Source of the DNA: Paenibacillus macerans | GTDB lineage: Bacteria > Bacillota > Bacilli > Paenibacillales > Paenibacillaceae | NCBI RefSeq assembly: GCF_900454495.1 | Contig: NZ_UGSI01000001.1 | Location: 2,728,001 to 2,792,000 of the forward strand | Reading direction: 5' to 3' | DNA length: 64,000 bases | Shown: positions 24,484 through 32,400 of the stretch, piece by piece | Layout of the letters: each line of letters starts with the position of its first letter | Numbering within the stretch: the first letter of the stretch is position 1 | Position numbers and translations under genes: made by a program | Notes under the pieces: model-generated | Told to the model about the DNA's origin: nothing | Seen by the model: the letters and a program-made list of their open reading frames with translations, nothing else | Database searches by the model: none

Positions 24484-24995
24484 ATGAATAAGGTGATTTT
24501 CTATACGGTTACTGGAATTGTTACTCTAGGGATACTTACATCATGTGCAAATGGGAAAAACAAGGATCATGTTCAGGAGCAAAACGAAACTCAAACCATT
24601 GATACAAATACTTCTCAAAATCAGCAAACAGAAAATAACGACTCGTTTCAAACCGGCGTTGTTATATAGACTTTGATGCCATTGACAATTCATTATTCAA
24701 TGCAGAAATTAAGACATTGCTGAAAACTACCCTGGAAGCAATGGCCAATAAAGATGAAGAATCGTATCGGAGTGTTTTTAGAGATACGCAATCCGCTGAT
24801 ACTTATATGTACTTATTTGGTAAAGATTATTATTATGATTATTTGGGAACTATCGAACAAGATCGTTCGGGTAGAATTGTTGTTGAAGTCAGAGGCAAAG
24901 TCAAAGATGATCATGGAATCAGGGAGACACCTAACGGATTTTTTTACTTTATTAAAAATAAAGAAGGGCACTGGGTACTTGGAGCGATTGATTAG
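24484..24995 (+). pseudogene. Lipoprotein family, copy 1 (frameshifted)
   Basis: Begins with a lipoprotein signal (GIVTLGILTSCANG, lipobox Cys at residue 20). After FQTGVV two extra bases introduce a stop; the other frame continues TLEAMANKDEESYRSVF and ends GHWVLGAID, matching the intact copy at 26626. Before the ATG lie TATGGAGGA and a stretch closely similar to that upstream of the intact copy. The product would have been a secreted, membrane-anchored protein of about 165 residues; function unknown. Confidence 0.75.
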
Positions 24996-25018
24996 GATTG
25001 CGGGATGGGGGTTAACTT

Positions 25019-25511
25019 ATGAGGAGGTTTGTTATCTATACTGCAACTGGAATTGTTATTCTAGGAATACTAACATCATGTCGCAATAAGGATCATGTTC
25101 AGAAGCAAGCGAAACTCAAACCATTGATACAAACACTTCTCAAAATCAGTAAGCAGAAAATAACGACTCGTTTAAAACTGGCATTTTTGTAGACTTTGAT
25201 GCCTTGGGCGATCCATTGTATACTGGGGAATTAGGTCCCTTATGAAAACCACCTTGGAAGCCTTGGTCAATAAGGACGAGCAGGCGTTTCGAAGTATATA
25301 TTACACCAAGCCATCCGAAACAATTCTTGAAGATTATTTAGAAAGATATTATTATTTCGAGTCTATGGAAGGTATTACGAAAGACCATAATAGATTAAAT
25401 TGTTCAAGTCAAAACAAAAGCCAGAATTGAAAATGAAGTCATTGAACGTAATGAAGATTATTGCTTAGTCAAGGGCAAGAACGGTCTTGGAAGTTGTGGG
25501 TTTAATTTAGC
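25019..25511 (+). pseudogene. Lipoprotein family, copy 2 (degenerate)
   Basis: Starts MRRFVIYTATGIVILGILTSCRN (lipobox present) 24 bases after copy 1. It then loses frame near KDHVQKQ and contains further shifts; pieces matching the intact copy are KTTLEALVNKDEQAFRSIYY, FESMEGITKDHNRL and EDYCLVKG. It lacks the upstream region shared by copies 1 and 3, so it was probably co-transcribed with copy 1. A terminator follows. Confidence 0.75.
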
Positions 25512-25580
25512 TTGCTTCCCTTATTAAAATAACCATAATATTCGGCATGTCAACAACATGAACATATCGATATTTCTAAC

Positions 25581-25628
25581 AACAAAGCCTTGTTGGCATA
25601 AGAGCCAACTAAGGCTTTGTTGCTTTTT
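25581..25628 (+). terminator. Terminator after lipoprotein copy 2
   Basis: AACAAAGCCTT-TTGGC and GCCAAC-AAGGCTTTGTT arms with a TTTTT tail. It closely resembles the terminator after copy 3 (shared GTTGGCATAA and CAACTAAGGCTT words), so the terminator was duplicated along with the gene. Confidence 0.8.
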
Positions 25629-25645
25629 GTACTATTAATAGAGAT

Positions 25646-25816
25646 TCATTCTTTCTGCTTAATACATTTAATAGCATCAGACAATTCATTAAGTGATGAA
25701 TCTAGCTTGTCCAGCTTTTTTCCAATCGTTTGAAGCACATACCTCAACAAAATAAAACACATGGCGACCGGAAAACCAACATTTGTGACGAATGAAGCAA
25801 ATTCCTCATAATCCAT
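25646..25816 (-). CDS. YvrJ-family small membrane protein
   Basis: 56 residues, MDYEEFASFVTNVGFPVAMCF then ILLRYVLQTIGKKLDKLDSS and LNELSDAIKCIKQKE. One hydrophobic helix with NVGFP followed by an amphipathic coil is the YvrJ pattern (also holin-like). AAGGAGAGAG precedes the ATG. In B. subtilis yvrJ is associated with the two-part sigma factor SigO-RsoA; here a similar pair is encoded divergently, 184 bases away, which strengthens both calls. Confidence 0.75.
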   Translation of the reverse strand: MDYEEFASFVTNVGFPVAMCFILLRYVLQTIGKKLDKLDSSLNELSDAIKCIKQKE

Positions 25817-25999
25817 AAAACTCTCTCCTTCATACTTTTTTTAAATATGGTAATTTGAGAGATGAAAATACAATATCTAATTTAAGAACATTTTGTTATA
25901 TTTTATTGAACTGTCTCACACGCCCATTCTTTTCACTTGTTAAATGTAGTTATGAATCGCCATATATTATATAAAATTCTAAAATATGGGGTGATTAGT

Positions 26000-26341
26000 G
26001 TGAAGAAAGAAACGATTATGGATTACTATAGAGGAGAACTAAAACGAATTGCTTGGAAGATTCAATACAAGGCAAGAGTAACCTCTAAACATGAATTACC
26101 TTTAAAGTCGGAAAACGTTAGCCGAGCAGCCAACTTTCAAAACGAAGTGGATCGTAAGTTATATGTAGAGTATCTAATCAACTCAATCCCTACAGACATC
26201 GGAAGGAAAATTATTTTCGAGATTTATATAAACGAAAAAACCGAAGTTCAACTTGCTAAAGAATTGAATATAAGCCAACAGGGGGTAAATCAATGGAAAA
26301 GAAAAACCTTGAAGTACCTATGTCAGAAGATGAGTTCCTGA
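26000..26341 (+). CDS. Sigma-70 region 4 protein, SigO-like
   Basis: 113 residues. The C-terminal helix-turn-helix (EVQLAKELNISQQGVNQWKRK) is a sigma region 4; no region 2 is present in this protein. The missing region is supplied by the next gene, which overlaps it by 49 bases. This is the arrangement of the split sigma factor SigO (YvrI) and RsoA (YvrHa) of B. subtilis, which responds to acid and envelope stress. The GTG at 26000 was chosen because GGGGTGA lies five bases upstream. Specific identity with SigO is inferred from context rather than sequence. Confidence 0.7.
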   Translation: MKKETIMDYYRGELKRIAWKIQYKARVTSKHELPLKSENVSRAANFQNEVDRKLYVEYLINSIPTDIGRKIIFEIYINEKTEVQLAKELNISQQGVNQWKRKTLKYLCQKMSS

Positions 26342-26508
26342 ACCTGTTGCAATTGGCAAGAAATCATGATCAGACCGCGATGTATAAACTAATTGAATAT
26401 TATAAGAATGACATCTACAAACTTAGCATGTATATGAAAATGCCACAAGAAGACGCGGTTCAAAGTATCGTTGTGGAAATGATAGATTTATTTATGAAAG
26501 CGGATTAA
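26293..26508 (+). CDS. Sigma region 2-like subunit, RsoA-like
   Basis: 71 residues (SEDEFLNLLQLARNHDQTAMY, KLIEYYKNDIYKLSMYMKMP, QEDAVQSIVVEMIDLF). The pattern of a short helical region 2 fragment that would bind core polymerase and the -10 element matches RsoA. A good AGGGGG site precedes the ATG inside the upstream gene, so the two subunits are translationally linked. Helix-turn-helix-containing phage proteins of similar size are a less likely alternative. Confidence 0.65.
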   Translation: MEKKNLEVPMSEDEFLNLLQLARNHDQTAMYKLIEYYKNDIYKLSMYMKMPQEDAVQSIVVEMIDLFMKAD

Positions 26509-26561
26509 TTTACTCATATTCCTGACAAACACACTTTTTACTTTCTATTTCGCAAAAAACA

Positions 26562-26625
26562 AGGAGACATTTTCCATCTTACAAACGTCAATATAGATAA
26601 AAAGCAAAATATGGGGGAAAAATCC
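26562..26625 (+). promoter_or_regulatory. Upstream region conserved between lipoprotein copies 1 and 3
   Basis: CAAGG-(A/T)-ACATTTTCCAT, then ACGTC-ATAT-ATA-AAAG-AAAATATGG recurs with few changes before copy 1 (24420-24480). Such conservation in an otherwise decayed neighbourhood suggests a functional promoter, possibly for the split sigma factor. No sigma-A -35/-10 pair of good quality is seen. Confidence 0.5.
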
Positions 26626-27129
26626 ATGAACAAATTGATTATATATTCTGTAACAGTAATTGTTACACTAGGGATACTAACATCGTGTTCAAATGAGAGC
26701 AATAAGGATCATCTTCAGGAGCAAAACGAAACTCAATTCATTGGGGCTAACGCTTCTCAAAATCAGCAAGTAGAAAATGACGACTCTTTTCAAACCGGTG
26801 TTTTTGTAGACTTCGACGCCTTGGACGATCCGTTGTACACGGAAGAAATTAAGTCCCTTATGAAAACCACTTTGGAAGCCTTGGCCAATAAGGATGAACA
26901 GGCACTTCGGAGAATATATTACCGAGAGGACTCCGAAGGTATAAGTGAATATTTTTTTGATAGAGATTATAGTTTTGAGTCTTTAGAAGGTATTACAAAG
27001 GACCATGATAGATTAATTGTTAGAGTCAAAACAAAAGCCAGAATGGAAAGTGAAGTCTTTGAACGTTCTGAAGATTATTGGTTAGTCAAGGACAAAAGCG
27101 GCCAATGGAAGCTGGGAGCAATCGATTAA
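26626..27129 (+). CDS. Lipoprotein of unknown function, copy 3 (intact)
   Basis: 167 residues. The signal peptide ends at lipobox LTSC (Cys 21), followed by a Gln/Asn-rich linker (QEQNETQ, ASQNQQVEND) and a compact domain (MKTTLEALANKDEQALRRIYY, SLEGITKDHDRLIVRVKTKA, EDYWLVKDKSGQWKLGAID). The fold resembles small NTF2/DUF4440-like or PepSY-like domains only vaguely; I cannot name the family. Expected to be anchored on the outer face of the membrane. It sits directly behind the split sigma genes and has the conserved upstream region described at 26562. Confidence 0.75.
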   Translation: MNKLIIYSVTVIVTLGILTSCSNESNKDHLQEQNETQFIGANASQNQQVENDDSFQTGVFVDFDALDDPLYTEEIKSLMKTTLEALANKDEQALRRIYYREDSEGISEYFFDRDYSFESLEGITKDHDRLIVRVKTKARMESEVFERSEDYWLVKDKSGQWKLGAID

Positions 27130-27145
27130 CTATATCACAAGACAA

Positions 27146-27184
27146 AGAAGCCTCAGTTGGCATAAAGTCAACTAAGGCTTCTTC
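27146..27184. terminator. Terminator between lipoprotein copy 3 and erm-like gene
   Basis: AGAAGCCT-AGTTG and CAACT-AGGCTTCTT arms. It serves the lipoprotein and perhaps the convergent methyltransferase. Confidence 0.75.
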
Positions 27185-27195
27185 CGCTTAGGCCA

Positions 27196-28044
27196 TCATT
27201 TTCGCGGTTTCGGCCAGCGGTGGCGGGGGACGTAGCGGATCAAGGCGTGGTGGACCGTCGCCCATTGCGCTTCGGTTAAGGTTCCGACCGCTGTCCGCGT
27301 GCCATCGATGCCTAATGTTCTCCTCAAAACCGTTAATTGCGGTTTGGTGAAAAAGGCGCTTAAAACGGCATCAAATGAAGCATACGGAGATTTTAGCGCA
27401 GCTTCCGCAAGCCCCAGAAAAACGCTGCGTTCATGATAAGGTACAAGCGGTTCGCGTTTCCGATCGATCCGCACCAGCGCCGAATCGACGCTTGGCGGGG
27501 GAGCGAAATTGTCCCTGGAGATGATCTGAATAAATTTGAAATCGAACCACATTTTCCACGCCAATACGTACGGGTCTTTCACCTGTCTTCCCGTAAATCT
27601 CCTGGCGGCCCCCTTCTCCATGACCAGGACAGCCCTTTGCAGAGGCGTTGCCGGCTGGCTCAATAATTTTTTTAGAATCGGGGTCGTGATGGAGTAAGGG
27701 ATATTGGACACGACGAGGAAAGCTTCCTTCGGAAAACGGATATTCAGGATATCCTGGTGAATTACCTTTATGTTCGCGTAGTGTCCGGTTTTCCGCTTCA
27801 GAATCTCGACGAAGGCCGGGTCGTATTCGACAGCCACTACCTTTTGTGCTTTTTGGCATAACTCGGCCGTTAATGCCCCTTGGCCGGCCCCCAGCTCCAG
27901 CACCGTATCCCCTTCCGAAATACCGGCCATGGCGACGATCTCCCGAATGAGCTTCCGGTTATGCAACAAATGCTGTGCCAAGTCATTGGGAGGTTCTCCT
28001 CGTTTTAATCGGGTTTGGTTAGGTTTTTTAATTTTTCGGCTCAC
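27196..28044 (-). CDS. erm: Erm-family 23S rRNA adenine N6-methyltransferase
   Basis: 282 residues. The RGEPPNDLAQHLLHN segment, SAM motif I (VLELGAGQGALT, near residue 48) and catalytic NIPYSITTP (motif IV, near 113) are characteristic of Erm enzymes, which dimethylate A2058 of 23S rRNA and give resistance to macrolides, lincosamides and streptogramin B. KsgA is less likely because RGEPPN and overall layout fit Erm. The long basic C-terminus (IRYVPRHRWPKPRK) is like the ErmD/Erm(34) group. It starts with GTG at 28044. A 500-base leader with three terminators precedes it, so induced expression is likely. Confidence 0.85.
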   Translation of the reverse strand: MSRKIKKPNQTRLKRGEPPNDLAQHLLHNRKLIREIVAMAGISEGDTVLELGAGQGALTAELCQKAQKVVAVEYDPAFVEILKRKTGHYANIKVIHQDILNIRFPKEAFLVVSNIPYSITTPILKKLLSQPATPLQRAVLVMEKGAARRFTGRQVKDPYVLAWKMWFDFKFIQIISRDNFAPPPSVDSALVRIDRKREPLVPYHERSVFLGLAEAALKSPYASFDAVLSAFFTKPQLTVLRRTLGIDGTRTAVGTLTEAQWATVHHALIRYVPRHRWPKPRK

Positions 28045-28178
28045 TTGCGCTCATCCCTTCGCAAAACGTCGCAGCTTCCCAGCCTGCGGCCGGAGCAAAG
28101 GGAGTCAGCACGTAAAAAAGCCCGAATGTGCAGCGAAAACAATCCCTCCCCAGCCGGGAAAAGATCATTTAAGCACGC

Positions 28179-28207
28179 AAAAAAGAAGGCAGATGCCCCA
28201 CCTTCCC
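28179..28207 (-). terminator. Erm leader hairpin C with T-run
   Basis: GAAGGTG pairs, with wobbles, with TGCCTTC and is followed by TTTTTT on the minus strand. Closest of three leader terminators to erm. Confidence 0.55.
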
Positions 28208-28232
28208 TTCAAACCGTTACGATTGTATGCAG

Positions 28233-28320
28233 AAAAAAGGCAGACTGAACCCGTTGCTCCGCCTCGCAGGCAGAGCGCTTGAACGTTATTTAATTGTTCA
28301 ATTCGCGGCGGTTCAGTCTG
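28233..28320 (-). terminator. Erm leader hairpin B (long attenuator)
   Basis: CAGACTGAACC (28310-28320 side) pairs with GGTTCAGTCTG (28241-28251 side); inner arms CCGC/GCGG and TTGAAC/GTTCAA fold within. TTTTTT follows. It begins just after the second start-stop mini-ORF, as expected for ribosome-controlled attenuation. Confidence 0.7.
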
Positions 28321-28327
28321 TCGTTTA

Positions 28328-28333
28328 TCACAC
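28328..28333 (-). promoter_or_regulatory. Start-stop mini-ORF 2 (GTG TGA) in the erm leader
   Basis: GGAAAGGAG lies six bases before GTG, which is immediately followed by TGA. The surrounding ACGTGTGATA word recurs at mini-ORF 1. A ribosome pausing here would cover the 5' arm of hairpin B. Confidence 0.45.
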
Positions 28334-28372
28334 GTGATGCTCCTTTCCGTAAAAATCCACATTTTGGACAAC

Positions 28373-28400
28373 AAAAAACACAGGCAGTTCTCTGCCTGTG
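28373..28400 (-). terminator. Erm leader hairpin A
   Basis: CACAGGCAG and CTGCCTGTG form a perfect nine-bp stem with a four-base loop and six T residues on the minus strand. Confidence 0.75.
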
Positions 28401-28579
28401 CAAGCCGTAATCGGGTGCGGAAAATAAACCTCCCCGCGATTCGCTGGGGAAAGCTTCTTTTCCAGATGCATATCAAATGACAGGTTACCGCATGGGCAGA
28501 CCAATCCCGATTACTCCGCTACAGGCAGAATGTCAAGAAAACCGTGTAAGCGCACGTTTTTCTTATCGGGAAAAATCTA

Positions 28580-28585
28580 TCACAC
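28580..28585 (-). promoter_or_regulatory. Start-stop mini-ORF 1 (GTG TGA) in the erm leader
   Basis: CGGAGGGTTAC precedes GTG TGA. The context matches mini-ORF 2. A TTGACA at about 28535, 17 bases before a weak TAATCG, could be an additional promoter between this site and hairpin A. Confidence 0.4.
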
Positions 28586-28640
28586 GTAACCCTCCGTTCA
28601 ACTAAGATATGAGAAAGAATAGCATAGAAACTAGGAAATA

Positions 28641-30050
28641 TCAAATTTTCGCCGGCTCCGCCTCAACCAGCCGATGCCGATACCATTTTGTCCCGTAGAA
28701 CCGGCGCAGGAAGATGGCTCCCCGGATTCCCCATTCAATATTCATGGCCAGCCATACGCCGATGACGCCAAACGGCAGGACGACGCCCAAAATGTAGCCA
28801 AGCACGACGCGGAACAGCCACATGGACAGCATCGACACGACCGAAGTATATTTGGCATCGCCCGCCGCCCGCAAGGCTGATGGGGTAATAAAGCTGATCG
28901 ACCACAACGGAATTTGCATGATCGTGTTGATCAGGATAATCGCAAAGATTTCGCCCACGATTTCCGCGGGCGGATGAAACAGCGACACCAGCGGGTGAAA
29001 CAGCGGCAGGATGATTAGCCCCATGACGATGAACGTGGCCGACGACAGCCAGATGAAGGAGCGCGTCAATTTTTTGGCGTCCCCAACGTCTCCCCGCCCG
29101 ATGCACTGCCCCACCACGGTGACGATGGCGATCGACAAGGCGTTGGCCGGAATTTGCACCACGCCCGCCAGCGACGAGCTAATCGCATTGGCTGCGATCG
29201 CGTAAGTTCCCAGGCTGACGATAAAAATTTGCGTCAGGATCTTCCCGCCGTTAAAAAACATCTGCTCTGCGGCAAACGGCAGGCCGATGGACATGATTTT
29301 TTTCAGCATCCCCCAGTTGGCCATCAACATGTCCCGGATCCGAATGTGCAGAGCAGCGTCCACCCTGACCAAATAATAAATCGCGCAGGCGGCGGCCAAA
29401 TACCGCGAAACATTGACGGCTATGGTCATCCCGAACACGCCCATGTCGGCCAGATTAATGAACACGAAGTTCAGCAGGACGTAAGATAAGTTCATGATCA
29501 GCGACAGAAAAAGCGATGCCCGCGACCTCCCTATGCCCCGCAGCACCCCGCACACCGCCTCGACGATCGCAATCCCGCAAAAGGAAACGCTGCTGCCGAT
29601 CAAGTATGTTTTGGCGTTGCTGAACACGTCGGCCTCCGCGGAACCGAACAGCAGGTTCAAGGTCGGATTATGAAGCAAAATAATCAGCAAGCTGATCGCC
29701 AGCGCCAGCAAAAATACCGAGGAGACCGAGCCGGCCGCCGATTTGGACACCATTTGATCGTTCCGGTTTCCTTTGTACTGCGCCACCACGACGGTGCCCC
29801 CGGTCGCGACGCCGACAAAAACGTTGATCAAAAAAATGTTCAGCGAATCGACCATATTGACGGCGCTGACCGCGGCGACGCCGGAGGAACTGATCATCGC
29901 CGTGTTGACCAGATTGAGTCCGACGATAAACGCCTGGTCGATCAGGATCGGAATGATCAAGGCGATAATCTGCCGGTAATCCATCGATTCGGCGGAGAAA
30001 TGTTTGTGCAAAAAACGGTGCGTTTTGGCGCGGATGGCTGCGTTAACCAC
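28641..30050 (-). CDS. MATE family exporter
   Basis: 469 residues with about 12 transmembrane helices. The core motif QIIALIIPILIDQAFIVGL and the second-half counterpart KKIMSIGLPFAAEQMFFNGGK identify a MATE protein of the DinF-like branch. It starts with GTG at 30050. It lies directly upstream of the erm leader on the same strand (erm is downstream), so the pair may form a resistance module, but the drug substrate is not deducible. A hairpin at 30098 precedes it. Confidence 0.85.
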   Translation of the reverse strand: MVNAAIRAKTHRFLHKHFSAESMDYRQIIALIIPILIDQAFIVGLNLVNTAMISSSGVAAVSAVNMVDSLNIFLINVFVGVATGGTVVVAQYKGNRNDQMVSKSAAGSVSSVFLLALAISLLIILLHNPTLNLLFGSAEADVFSNAKTYLIGSSVSFCGIAIVEAVCGVLRGIGRSRASLFLSLIMNLSYVLLNFVFINLADMGVFGMTIAVNVSRYLAAACAIYYLVRVDAALHIRIRDMLMANWGMLKKIMSIGLPFAAEQMFFNGGKILTQIFIVSLGTYAIAANAISSSLAGVVQIPANALSIAIVTVVGQCIGRGDVGDAKKLTRSFIWLSSATFIVMGLIILPLFHPLVSLFHPPAEIVGEIFAIILINTIMQIPLWSISFITPSALRAAGDAKYTSVVSMLSMWLFRVVLGYILGVVLPFGVIGVWLAMNIEWGIRGAIFLRRFYGTKWYRHRLVEAEPAKI

Positions 30051-30097
30051 GTAATCACTTCTTTTTCGTCAAAAATATTTAAAGAGAAAAAATAAAA

Positions 30098-30120
30098 GAC
30101 TCTTCAGCGCGAAGAGTTCT
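30098..30120 (-). terminator. Leader hairpin before the MATE gene
   Basis: AACTCTTC and GAAGAGT with a GCGCT loop, followed on the minus strand by TCTTTTATTTTTT. Position 48 bases before the start codon suggests an attenuator. Confidence 0.5.
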
Positions 30121-30291
30121 ATCAGTTACAGCTTATGGATCGTTTTAAATGGTCCGCACAATATTATATCAGCAATCATAAATAAAGGCTCCCCGCTGAA
30201 ATCGCCCATTTCCCCGTTTATCCGAAAAAAAGAGAGATTAATAGGGACTAATCCCCATTTACCTCTCCGGAGCTTCCGTTTTTAAAGTTCC

Positions 30292-30486
30292 TCACCTAAA
30301 GGCGATGAACAGGGCGAAAATCAGCGCGAGAATCCCCATAGTGATCAACAAATTCGCCGCCTCACGAAAAACTCCCCGCACCCCCTCATTTAGAAGCCGC
30401 TGTTCTTTTTCCTTGAATTTAAGCTTGGCTGCCTCTTCATCCATCGAATTCAAAAAAGGCCGCTGATCGCCGCCGTAAAATTCCAC
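30292..30486 (-). CDS. Small membrane protein
   Basis: 64 residues, starting with GTG. A charged helix (EEAAKLKFKEKEQRLL) is followed by a single C-terminal transmembrane helix (LLITMGILALIFALFIAF). AGGAGAG precedes the start. No family recognised. It follows the DUF4179 gene by about 150 bases on the same strand. Confidence 0.55.
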   Translation of the reverse strand: MEFYGGDQRPFLNSMDEEAAKLKFKEKEQRLLNEGVRGVFREAANLLITMGILALIFALFIAFR

Positions 30487-30591
30487 GTTCTCTCACTCTC
30501 CTGATTCAAGATGGGCTCCGAACATTCAATCTTTAGCCCCATGATATCATAAAAAGGAAAACTGCGCCTCCACCTGCAGTAGTGAGTCAAA

Positions 30592-30629
30592 GGGGCGATT
30601 CTCCGAGCTTTCGCCCCGAGAACCGCCCC
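30592..30629 (-). terminator. Terminator of the sigma/DUF4179 operon
   Basis: GGGGCGGTTCTC pairs with GAGAATCGCCCC; a short T stretch follows. Confidence 0.65.
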
Positions 30630-30638
30630 GTTCGTCAC

Positions 30639-31841
30639 TTATTTCTCAACCGGAATCGTTACTTCGAGTTCTTTGATGTAAGTTTTGTCGCCACGGCTGT
30701 AAGTTCCGTTGCTGTCTTTGCCCTGTCCGACAACGCTCCAGTCGTTTTTATTCACCGTGAGGGTAAACGGTTTGATGGTGATCGACTTCGGCGTCCCGTT
30801 AAACGGGCTGTACAGCTCGTCAACATGGTATTCGGTTTCGGGCTCGCTGTGGAAATATCCGAACTTATTCTGGTCCAGCAGGTTGCCCTGATCGTCGACA
30901 ATATCGTAATACATCATGCTGGCGATATAATCGCCGGTTTGCTCCGCGGACCTCGGCACCTTCCCGGTGCTGTCGATGACCAGTCGGGTGGTTACAGGCG
31001 TAAGCTTAAGCTGCTTTACCGTGTAACTGAAATCCTCGTAGGTTTTGGTGGCATTTGGCTGCAGTAAGATGGCATTGTCCGTGATTTTGACCGGAACTTT
31101 AAATTCAAACGGCTCGTCGATCCGCGTTACTTCGGCTCGAATCGTCAATTCAAATTCGTCGCCCCAGTTCACTTCCGGGTTCTCGCCCACCGACATCTCG
31201 ACTTCGTACGCATTTTCACGTTTCCCAGTATCCCCAAACCCGCCAAATCGTGCCGGTTCACCATTAATAAGAACATCTACATTACTTACGTAGCCCTTCT
31301 CCTGCTCTTCCTCAGGAACAACCTTAGGCGCATCACCATACACAATAACTCCCTCTGTTCTAGGGTATGGGGAAGCTGTCCCCTCAAGATCCACGCCTTC
31401 CCGGTCCAGCATAAAGGACAGTCTTGTCCCGTCATACAATAGATCGCTCAGTTTCAGCGTCACCCCGTCATGCGTTACGCTCAGGTTCGGGGCTTTGACG
31501 ATTCCCTGATCCATTGCAGTCTTCACGGACTCTTCAGTAGTCCCCTTAAAAAGCGTACTGAACACCGGAACTTGCTTTAAAGCCTCGGCCATCGCCGGGG
31601 ACACGAATCCCGAGCCGATGATCCCTCCCCCGAGAATAGCGGCGGCCGAAGCGGCAACTACGGTCCGTTTCCATACTTTCCTATTGTTTGCAGCGTGTTT
31701 TCTCGTTCTGCTCATATTCATCTCTCCAATTTTGTCGATAATTTCACCGCTCATGCTTGTTTTCGGCATCGCCGAATGACGAATCATTCGTTCGATCGCC
31801 TCCATTTCAGCGGACTCCGTTCGATCCGGCAAACGTCCCAT
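30639..31841 (-). CDS. DUF4179 protein, probable anti-sigma factor
   Basis: 400 residues: a cytoplasmic N-terminus of about 60 residues, one transmembrane helix (TVVAASAAAILGGGIIGSGF) and a large extracytoplasmic domain with the DUF4179 pattern (VPVFSTLFKGTTEESV, VTLKLSDLLYDGTRLSFML). Proteins of this type are usually encoded right after an ECF sigma factor and are thought to hold it inactive. Here the ATG overlaps the sigma gene by 35 bases, indicating translational coupling. The extracellular signal is unknown. Confidence 0.82.
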   Translation of the reverse strand: MGRLPDRTESAEMEAIERMIRHSAMPKTSMSGEIIDKIGEMNMSRTRKHAANNRKVWKRTVVAASAAAILGGGIIGSGFVSPAMAEALKQVPVFSTLFKGTTEESVKTAMDQGIVKAPNLSVTHDGVTLKLSDLLYDGTRLSFMLDREGVDLEGTASPYPRTEGVIVYGDAPKVVPEEEQEKGYVSNVDVLINGEPARFGGFGDTGKRENAYEVEMSVGENPEVNWGDEFELTIRAEVTRIDEPFEFKVPVKITDNAILLQPNATKTYEDFSYTVKQLKLTPVTTRLVIDSTGKVPRSAEQTGDYIASMMYYDIVDDQGNLLDQNKFGYFHSEPETEYHVDELYSPFNGTPKSITIKPFTLTVNKNDWSVVGQGKDSNGTYSRGDKTYIKELEVTIPVEK

Positions 31842-32400
31842 GGGCCAACACTCCTTTTTCAGTGGCTTTTTCCATCAGCTTTTTGCGTATTCGCTCATAC
31901 TTTTTGCGCAAAGTCGCCGGCTTGATTCCCATCACTTCGCCAATCTCCTCAAAACGGTATTGTTCTACCGACTTGAGCAGCAGGATATGGCGTTCCTCCG
32001 CCGTCAGATACGTTAATAGTTCCTCTACCGCCGACTGATGCGGAGAGATCTCCGGCACCGGATGCTGTTCCTGGCAGCGGTCGATCAATTTCAACAATCG
32101 GGCCTGCTTCTTCTTCATATTGATCAAATGATGGTAGGCTACCTTGTACAGCCAGGCGGAAAACGAAACTTGATTGCTGTACTGATGAAGATTCATATAG
32201 GCCCTGATAAAAATCTCCTGAACCGCGTCCTTTGTTTCCTCGTGATTGCGCAAAATGTAATAACAATACGTATACATTTGCCGTTCAAACCGTTGAATAA
32301 TGGGAGCGTAAGCCTCTTTATCGCCAGCTTTCACGCGCTCAATCAGCGCTTCGATTTTTAGGTTCCGATCCGTCGTTTCCCCGGGGATGACTGGTTGCAA
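31807..32400 (-). CDS. ECF-type sigma-70 factor
   Basis: About 197 residues. Region 2 (YCYYILRNHEETKDAVQEIFIRAYMNL, FSAWLYKVAYHHLIN) and region 4 (LLLKSVEQYRFEEIGEVMGIKPATLRKKYERIRKKL) are both present. The TTG at 32400 sits eight bases behind AGGAGG; a GTG at 32409 overlaps that site. Together with the DUF4179 partner it forms an envelope-stress signalling pair. A promoter for auto-control was not confirmed. Confidence 0.88.
   Translation of the reverse strand: MQPVIPGETTDRNLKIEALIERVKAGDKEAYAPIIQRFERQMYTYCYYILRNHEETKDAVQEIFIRAYMNLHQYSNQVSFSAWLYKVAYHHLINMKKKQARLLKLIDRCQEQHPVPEISPHQSAVEELLTYLTAEERHILLLKSVEQYRFEEIGEVMGIKPATLRKKYERIRKKLMEKATEKGVLAHGTFAGSNGVR

Noticed and set aside
27196..28044. 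KsgA (16S rRNA dimethyltransferase) as alternative identity
   Set aside because: RGEPPN near the start, the basic C-terminus and the attenuator-type leader favour Erm; ksgA is normally in a housekeeping cluster with rnmV/yabG.
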